From Bubalus kerabau (Eukaryota > Chordata > Mammalia > Artiodactyla > Bovidae): DNA of 64,000 nucleotides. The stretch covers positions 56,530,964-56,594,963 of the forward strand of contig NC_073632.1 of assembly GCF_029407905.1 (NCBI RefSeq), read 5' to 3'. Each line of letters opens with the position of its first letter. Positions within the stretch are counted from its first letter, which is position 1. The position numbers and the translations under genes are program-made. The notes beneath the pieces are model-generated. The model saw nothing but the letters and a program-made list of their open reading frames with translations, searched no databases and was not told the origin of the DNA. This document shows positions 58,123 through 64,000 of this stretch, piece by piece.

Positions 58123-58827
58123 GATGTAATTTCTACACATATTGGTCTATACATTCAACACAATCTCAGTTAGATGTCAGAAAGCTTTCTTATAGAAATC
58201 AACAAGTTGATTCTAAAATGGCATTGAAAAGAAAGGACCTATAATAGGCAGAGGAACATTCTCTTCAAAGTTAACTCTGGTAGCCAAGAAAGGAGTGGAC
58301 TGAAGAGTGACGGGTCTATACACAAAGAGAACTATAAGTTCAAAGTTGAGGACTTATTTTAGAAGTAGAGTAATTAAGAGAGTATGATACTGGCATAAGA
58401 ACAAACATACAGAATAATGGAATAGAATATATACTACAGAAATAGACTCATTAATATAACACCAAATGATTTCGAATAAAGGGGTCAAGGTAATTTAACA
58501 TGAGAGTGGATACTCTGTAACCAATAATACTGGAAAACTGGATACCTATATAGAAAAATACAAATCTCAATCTTACCTCATAACACACATGGAAATTAAC
58601 TAAAATAGCTGTAAATATATTTACATTTTACAATTTTTAAAATTCTAAAAGAAAAAGTCTTTGTTCTTGCATAGGCAAATATTTCTTAGGTCAAAAAAGA
58701 AAAACTGATAATGGGATTGTATCAAAATTTAAAACTTTCTTTTCAAAAGACATTATTAAATATATATTGTGTATATGACTAAAGATTTGTACTCATGTTA
58801 ATAACTCTTACAATTTGTGAAATAATA

Positions 58828-58880
58828 AATATATATGCATGCATGTGTGTGTATATATATATATATAATACATATATATT
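58828..58880. repeat. Compound (AT)n/(GT)n microsatellite
   Basis: An alternating purine-pyrimidine tract (atatatgcatgcatgtgtgt, then atatatatatatataa) lies at the left edge of the LTR-like element. It may be able to adopt unusual DNA structure and is probably length-variable. Confidence 0.88.
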
Positions 58881-59620
58881 GGTATCTGCCCCCCGTTTCT
58901 GTTAATATATGATTTTTGATCCCAGTTTCTGACATTGAGCTTCTAAATTATTTGAAATTTGTAGGTTATCGGGTCAACTTTTGTTCCAATGAAGTGACTC
59001 TTGGTGAGCTCCTGGATGGGGGTTTTAGAAAGAACCAAGACATGATTAGAAGCTTGGAACTTTCAACTCTGAACCCCGTTCTCTGCAGAAGGGAGAGGGG
59101 TTGAAAATATAGTTAATAATTGATCATGTCCATGTGATGAAGTCACCATTAAAAATTCTGAAAGTACAGAGTGGGTGAACATACCCATGTGCCAGGAGGA
59201 TAGCACACCCCAACTACAAAGAGACTGAAGCTCCTACATTTAAGACCCATCCAGATCTCCACCTATGTATCTCTTCATCTGGCTATCCATTTGTATCCTT
59301 TGTTACAAATCAGCAATATTAAATAATCTGCTTACCTGGGTTCTGTGAGCCACTCTAGCAAATTACTAACAGTAAGAAGAGGATCATGGGAACTTCTGAT
59401 TTGTAGCCAAGTGAGACAAAAGTTGCAGGTAACCTGGGACCCACTGATTGTGATTGGTATCTGAACTGGGGAGCAGTTTTGTGAGATTGAGCCCTTAAAA
59501 TGAGGGGTATTCATTAACTCTGATTAGTGTCAGAATTGAGTTGAATTGTTAGGAAACTCAGCTGTTGTCACAGAACTGGTCAGTGTGGGGGAAAATCCAC
59601 ACATATCACAAGTATTCCCA
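58879..59620 (+). mobile_element. LTR-like ancient element, family not named
   Basis: It interrupts the host L1 and begins TGGTATCTGCCCCCCG. It contains 'tatctcttcatctggctatc', then 'tgtatcctttgttacaaatc', 'ttctgtgagccactctagca' and 'gtcagaattgagttgaattg', wording that I recall from a mammal-wide LTR-type repeat. No internal genes are adjacent, so it would be a solo LTR. The right boundary is approximate and the family is uncertain. Confidence 0.45.
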
Positions 59621-60431
59621 GTGGTGAGTAAAGAAAATAAGTGCTTCCTATATAACTTGATAGGAAAGCAACCTAGTAGAAGGTAAATAAAGGGCCAAAA
59701 AGCAAAATAAAGATGCTCAACATCATTCTAAGGAGATGAAAAATAAAGCTATAACAAAACAACACAAACTCACCAAGAAGGACAAAATTAAAAAGACTTT
59801 TGCTACCAAGTTTTGAAGAGGAACTCATATATTGTTACTTGAAATGCAATATGATAGAGTCACTTTAGAAAAGCTGGGGCAGTTTCTCATAAAACTAAAC
59901 ATGCCATAAAACACAAAAATTCCATCTCTATGCACTTATTCAAGAGAAATTAAACATATGTTCATAAATAATCTTGTTCAAGAATATTCACACAACTTTA
60001 TTTGTAATAGCCACAATGTGGGAATAAACTAAATGTCCATCAGTAAGTAAATGGGTAAGCATATAGGGCCATACAATGGATTCAGCAAGAAAAAGAAACT
60101 AGTTACTGATACATGCAACAACATAATTTAATCTCCAAAGGCAGGAGGCTGAGCAAAAAAGCCAGATATAAAAGAATACTATATGACCCAATTTATATGA
60201 AAGTCTCAACATAAGAAATTTAGTATATAGTGGCAGAAATTATAGTGGTTGCTAGGGACCAGAGAAGAAGGTGAAGACAGACAGGATAGGGGCATAAGGA
60301 ACCCTTTCAAGATGATAGAAATTTTCTATATCTTGATTGTGGTGATGGCTATATTTGTCAAAATTCATGGAATGCTACACTTATAATGGATCTTTTTTCA
60401 CAAAAATTATACATCAATTAAATTGCTATTT

Positions 60432-60901
60432 TGAAAAGCAAAAGCTTTAGGTAGATATATTCCTAAGTATTTTATTCTTTTTGTTGCAATGGTGAATGGA
60501 ATTGTTTCCTTATACTGATGTATTTTGGACTCTGTGGGAGAGGGACAGGGTGGGATGATTTGGGAGAATGGCATTGAAACATGTATAATATCATATATGA
60601 AATGAGTCACCAGTCCAGGTTTGATGCACGATACTGAATGCTTGGGGCTGGTGCACTGGGACAACCCAGAGGGATGGTATGGGGAGGGAGGAGGGAGGAG
60701 GGTTCAGGATGGGGAACACATGTATACCTGTGGCAGGATCATTTTGATATATGGCAAAACCAATACAATATTGTGAAGATAAAAAATAAAATTAAATTAA
60801 ATTAAAAAAAAAGACCCGACACAGCCAAATGAATGATAAAAATAAATAAATATTTTAATAAAATAAAATAAAATCTGAAAAAAAAATGAAAAGCAAAAGC
60901 T
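60432..60901. mobile_element. Chimeric insertion: inverted L1 + L1 3' UTR + CHR tail, 15-bp TSD
   Basis: A perfect TSD (tgaaaagcaaaagct) at 60432-60446 and 60887-60901 bounds three joined parts. The first, 60447-60512, is antisense L1 ORF2 (attccta..., ttgcaatggtgaatggaatt). The second, 60513-60812, is the sense young-L1 3' UTR and A-rich tail (gatgcacgatactgaatgct; ggaggagggttcaggatggg). The third, 60813-60886, is a CHR SINE 3' tail (gacccgacacagccaaatg, then aataaataaatatttt) with a second A-run. One TSD pair around all three means one integration event. Confidence 0.88.
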
Positions 60902-61209
60902 GATTTTTGTTTTTTATACTGGTGGTAAGTCTGCATGTGAGTGATGAATTTTATATGAGCTACTTGGTTTGCAGTGAGAGATTTTATAGAGCAGATTCTA
61001 AGAGAAAATAGATTCTGGACTTTGGATTTGGAAGGCTGAGTGCAGAGTACTTCAACCAATCCTGAATTAAGCTCACTGACTTCCTCTCCCCACACATAAT
61101 TGTAGAGTTGGACAAAAGAGCTCCAAGCTTTCAGCATAAGACAGAGGAAGTTGTTCTGAGGCATCATATAACAGAGGTCTCTAAAGGCTGCCTGATTTCT
61201 GTATGGAGA
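60902..61209. other. Unique DNA, no gene seen
   Basis: No recognised repeat or gene. A 121-codon minus-strand frame here runs into the A-rich CHR tail and is not supported. Confidence 0.4.
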
Positions 61210-61660
61210 CTGAGATGGTTAATTTTGTGTGATCAGCTTGACTAGGCTAAGAAATGTCCAGATAGCTGGCAAAACATAATTTCTGTAAGAGTATTTCCAG
61301 AAGAGGTTAGCATTTGAATCTGTAGACTGAGTCCAGTGTGGGTGGGCATTATTCAATCTGTTGAGGGCCTGACTAGAACAAAAAGACACAGGAACAGTGA
61401 ATTTGCTTGAATTGAGCTGGAACACCCATCTTTTTCCGCCCTCAGACATTGGTGGCCCTGGTTCTTAGGGCCTTGATGTTGCTTTGAATTTGCCCTGAAA
61501 CGATAACATTAGCTCTCCAAGACCTCCAACCTGCAGAGGGTAGATGGTGGAACTTCTCAACCCCCATAATGGTAAGACCTAGTCTTTCATTATCAATTTC
61601 TTTAGATCCATATCTCTACATATCCTGTTGGTGCTATTTCTCTAGAGAAGACTGACTAAT
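61210..61660 (+). mobile_element. Ancient mammal-wide repeat, LTR-like
   Basis: The start 'gatggttaattttgtgtgat', then 'tccagatagctggcaaaaca', 'ttagcatttgaatctgtaga' and 'gtgtgggtgggcattattca', and the end 'ctctagagaagactgactaa' match a familiar mammal-wide repeat (probably an ERVL/MaLR-type LTR). I cannot name the subfamily from memory with confidence. Confidence 0.5.
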
Positions 61661-61962
61661 ATCGAAATATAGGAAAGAAATTGAGCTTTTCAATTTAAAG
61701 GAGCCAATTTATTCCTGTGGGAAAATTGTGCTGTACATTTTATCCTTTGCATATGTATGCACGTGTATCTTCTTCTCTGTTTAATTTCACCTTTTTAATG
61801 TTTTGTCATGTTATCTTTTTAGTGTATCCTTTAATTTTATTTATTTACTTTTTGCTTAGCAAAGACTATGGCTAGCAACACTGTTGAATGTAGTTCTCTG
61901 CTGTATCAATTACTATGATTCTGTGTCCAGATATATAAAAAGGCACTGAATGTTATGGCTCT

Positions 61963-62215
61963 AAGTTCTTCTCATGAAAGAAAGTGTTAGTTGCTCAGTC
62001 CTGTCTGAATCTTTGGGACTCTATGGACTGTAGCCCTCCAGGCTCCTCTGGAGGGATTCTCCAGGCTCCTCTGGAGGGATTCTCCAGGCAAGAATACTGG
62101 AGTGGGTAGCCATTCCCTTTTCCAGGGAATCTTCCTGACCCAGGGATCAAACCTGGGTCTCCTGCATTGCAAGCAGATTTTTTACCATCTGAGCCACCAG
62201 GGAAGTTCTCCCCAT
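61963..62215 (-). mobile_element. Bov-tA SINE, antisense, with internal 23-bp duplication
   Basis: The body is about 61976-62202. Tail (gtgttagttgctcagtcctg), core and complete head (gagccaccagggaag). A 23-bp block is exactly duplicated in tandem at 62038-62060 and 62061-62083. Flanks aagttcttctcat (61963-61975) and aagttctccccat (62203-62215) match at 11 of 13 positions, both differences C/T, and are a probable decayed TSD. Confidence 0.92.
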
Positions 62216-62271
62216 AGTAACTGATAAATTACCCAGTTGAAAATAGAATATCTCAGGTTATGTCACTATAA

Positions 62272-62484
62272 AAAGTGAAAGTGAAGTAATTCAGTCGTGT
62301 CTGACTCTTTGCGACCCCATGGACTATAGCCTACCAGGCTCCTCTGTCCATGGGATTTTCCAGGCAATAGTACTGGAGTGGATTGCCATTTCCTTCTCCA
62401 GGGGATCTTCCCGACCCTGGGATCAAACCCAGGTCTCCCTCATTGTAGACAGATGCTTTACCGTCTGAGCCACCAGGGAAGTCA
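62272..62484 (-). mobile_element. Bov-tA SINE, antisense
   Basis: Tail (agtaattcagtcgtgtctga), core (gactatagcctaccaggctc) and head (accgtctgagccaccaggga). Full length, and only about 60 bp from the preceding SINE in the same orientation. A TSD was not clear. Confidence 0.93.
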
Positions 62485-62610
62485 AAGTTATTACTAGGCT
62501 TCTACTTCTATAACACAAGAAACAGAGGCTTGGACTTCTTTTCCTTGTTTTCCTCAGCTCATTTCTTATGCATCACGTGTAAACAAAGAGTGTGTATTAT
62601 TTCAACAAGG

Positions 62611-62901
62611 AAAGATCTAGGCTCAGGGACTTCCCTGGTGGTCTAGTGGTAAAGAATTCACTTTCCAATGCAGGGGACATGGGTTCAGTCCCTAGTTGGG
62701 GAACTAAGATCCCACATGATGAGGAGCAACTAAGCTCATGTACCACAACTACAGAAGCCCGTTCACTCTGGAACCTGCATGCCACACCTAGAGAGCTGCA
62801 GTGAAAGATCCCACGTGACGCAATGAAGATCCCACATGCTGCAATGAAGACCTGATTCAGCCAAATAAGTAAATATTCAACAACAAAAAGATCTAGGCTC
62901 A
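62611..62901 (+). mobile_element. CHR-type SINE with 15-bp TSD
   Basis: The body 62626-62886 has head (gggacttccctggtggtcta), CHR body (tgatgaggagcaactaagct; gaacctgcatgccacaccta) and tail (gacctgattcagccaaataa). A perfect TSD aaagatctaggctca occurs at 62611-62625 and 62887-62901. A short internal direct repeat (gatcccacatg...gcaatgaag) occurs near the tail. Confidence 0.95.
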
Positions 62902-63403
62902 AATCCTATCTTTGTCAGTGTCCCTGACCTTTGAGTGACAACTCTGCAATTAATTTCTTAACTTCCTCCTTTATTAGGTAGGAATAGTAGTATCATGGGA
63001 GGGAGAATGTTTGGGCAAATCAGTAAGGTTTCATGGTGTTAGTGACATTTAAACTTACTTTAATCAAGGTAGATCATCAACAGATGGCAGAAAGAATGCA
63101 CCATCTGAAGCAGAACACTGCCTTTAGCGAAGGGACAGAGACAAGACATTACAGCATGTACTTGACAACTACTCCAGTTTGCATACGGAATGGCAAAACT
63201 ATTGGAGGGATGTGAAGATAAGATGTCAAGAGGGCCTTGAATGACAAGACACAGAATTTGTATAATTTCTAATGGGGATAAAGAAGTTCTTGACAAGAGA
63301 GTGACTGATCAGAATTATACTTTAAGGAGAATATTCTGGTGCTGAAAAGAATAATTGGAGTTTGAGAAAACAGTTATCAAAATTCAAGAGAGTGGTAAAT
63401 CAG
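62902..63403. other. Mostly unique DNA; possible MIR trace at left
   Basis: 62902-63000 (aatcctatctttgtcagtgt, then 'ttaatttcttaacttcctcc') faintly resembles antisense MIR. The remainder has short motif-less open frames on both strands. No gene is supported. Confidence 0.35.
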
Positions 63404-63660
63404 ATCAGATCAGAACAATCACTCAGTCGTGTCCAACTCTTTGCAACGCCATGAATTGCAGCACGCCAGGCCTCCCTGTCCATCACCAACTCCCGGAGTT
63501 CACTCAGACTCACGTCCATCAAGTCAGTGATGCCATCCAGCCATCTCATCCTCTGTCGTCCCCTTCTCCTCCTGCCCCCAATCCCTCCCAGCATCAGAGT
63601 CTTTTCCAATGAGTCAATTCTTCGCATGAGGTGGCCAAAGTACTGGAGTTTCAGCTTTAG
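63404..63660 (-). mobile_element. BovB 3' fragment, antisense
   Basis: It begins with an (atcag)n tail variant (cagatcagatcagaacaatc), then the terminal block (gtcgtgtccaactctttgca), and extends through the C-terminal arginine-rich coding block to 'ctggagtttcagctttag'. Its minus-strand C-terminal frame (75 codons) remains open, so it is a low-divergence, younger copy. Confidence 0.92.
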
Positions 63661-64000
63661 GAGTTTATAAAACAGTAGGGCATCAAGTCAGTTGTAAGAT
63701 GCATCATTATTTTCTGTGCTATTGTGAATTAAAAGAGAAAGCACGGCTAATTAGCACAATCCTAATACTATCAACTGTATGCCACATTCTACTTTCAGAG
63801 ATGTTAACATTTGAACAAATATGGATGTTAGAATTAATTAAATATAGTATAATGACTATAATGAAGAGGAAGAGATTAAAAGTTTTGATAGAATATGATA
63901 ACTGAATAACTGAAAGTAGAGTGGAAAAAGAAGGAATCAAGTATGGAGCTGAGATTTTGGGTTTTAATTCTTAATGCCAGTATCAAAAAATGGAAATGAT
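63661..64000. other. AT-rich DNA to the window edge
   Basis: No recognised repeat or gene. Opposed open frames of about 70 codons are typical of AT-rich random sequence. Confidence 0.4.

Larger units (their letters stand above)
56530..60431 (+). mobile_element. Old L1 ORF2 and 3' UTR, sense, split by later insertions
   Basis: L1 wording in order: 'caatggctatagccagtgca' (56566), 'ccatatctgtacactatgaa' (56900), 'caagttgattctaaaatggc' (58204), 'gatgctcaacatcattctaa' (59712), 'actaaatgtccatcagtaag' (60029) and the 3' UTR 'tatcttgattgtggtgatgg' (60329). A BovB (57001-58122) and an LTR-like element (58879-59620) interrupt it. Collinear order on both sides shows one host L1. Its frames are destroyed. 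Confidence 0.75.

Overview
The window is nuclear DNA of a ruminant, most likely a bovid (cattle, bison, buffalo, sheep or goat type). The diagnosis rests on repeat content: at least twelve BovB (RTE-class LINE) copies, three BOV-A2 dimers, about eighteen Bov-tA/Bov-A SINEs, several CHR-type tRNA-derived SINEs and young ruminant L1 3' ends. Older mammal-wide layers (MIR, L1M, MLT1-like LTR, L2-like) lie beneath. I found no exon of a host protein gene, no functional tRNA or rRNA gene, no CpG island and no CRISPR array. The longest open frames are decayed BovB or L1 reverse-transcriptase reading frames. The window is best read as intergenic or deep-intronic sequence.

Layout. 1-9000: AT-rich single-copy DNA with a BovB 3' fragment (711-1068), SINEs, a (CA)13 tract and a fold-back inverted repeat (7515-7662). 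9490-13268: L1 3' end, then an antisense BovB split by a sense BovB, giving a 3.6-kb tail-to-tail palindrome. 13269-24780: mostly unique DNA, old antisense L1, an MLT1-type LTR and a head-to-head SINE pair (18872-19273). 24783-27637: the longest BovB copy, with endonuclease and RT regions. 27638-35220: unique DNA and SINEs with clear target-site duplications (TSDs). 35256-36735: a fold-back inverted duplication joined to a BovB, one arm later split by an L1 with a candidate 3' transduction. 36736-46260: unique DNA, SINEs, BovB fragments. 46380-50756: L1 pieces in both orientations, a solo LTR (47891-48403) and a BovB tail. 51019-53036: SINEs and an L1 3' end with a double A-tail. 53041-54334: repeat-free AT-rich DNA. 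54840-60901: old L1s with later insertions, namely a twin-primed BovB, an LTR-like element and a chimeric L1/SINE insertion. 60902-64000: old repeat, SINEs and a BovB tail.

How the elements relate. BovB supplies endonuclease and reverse transcriptase. Bov-tA and BOV-A2 share the BovB 3' end and are thought to be mobilised by it in trans. CHR SINEs and L1 carry A-rich tails and are L1-type insertions. Several insertions here record mechanism unusually clearly: twin-priming inversions, a chimeric L1-SINE transcript, a probable 3' transduction, and nested insertion. I did not find a new multi-gene system. The most interesting items are junction structures. All family names come from memory of consensus sequences and were not checked by search.
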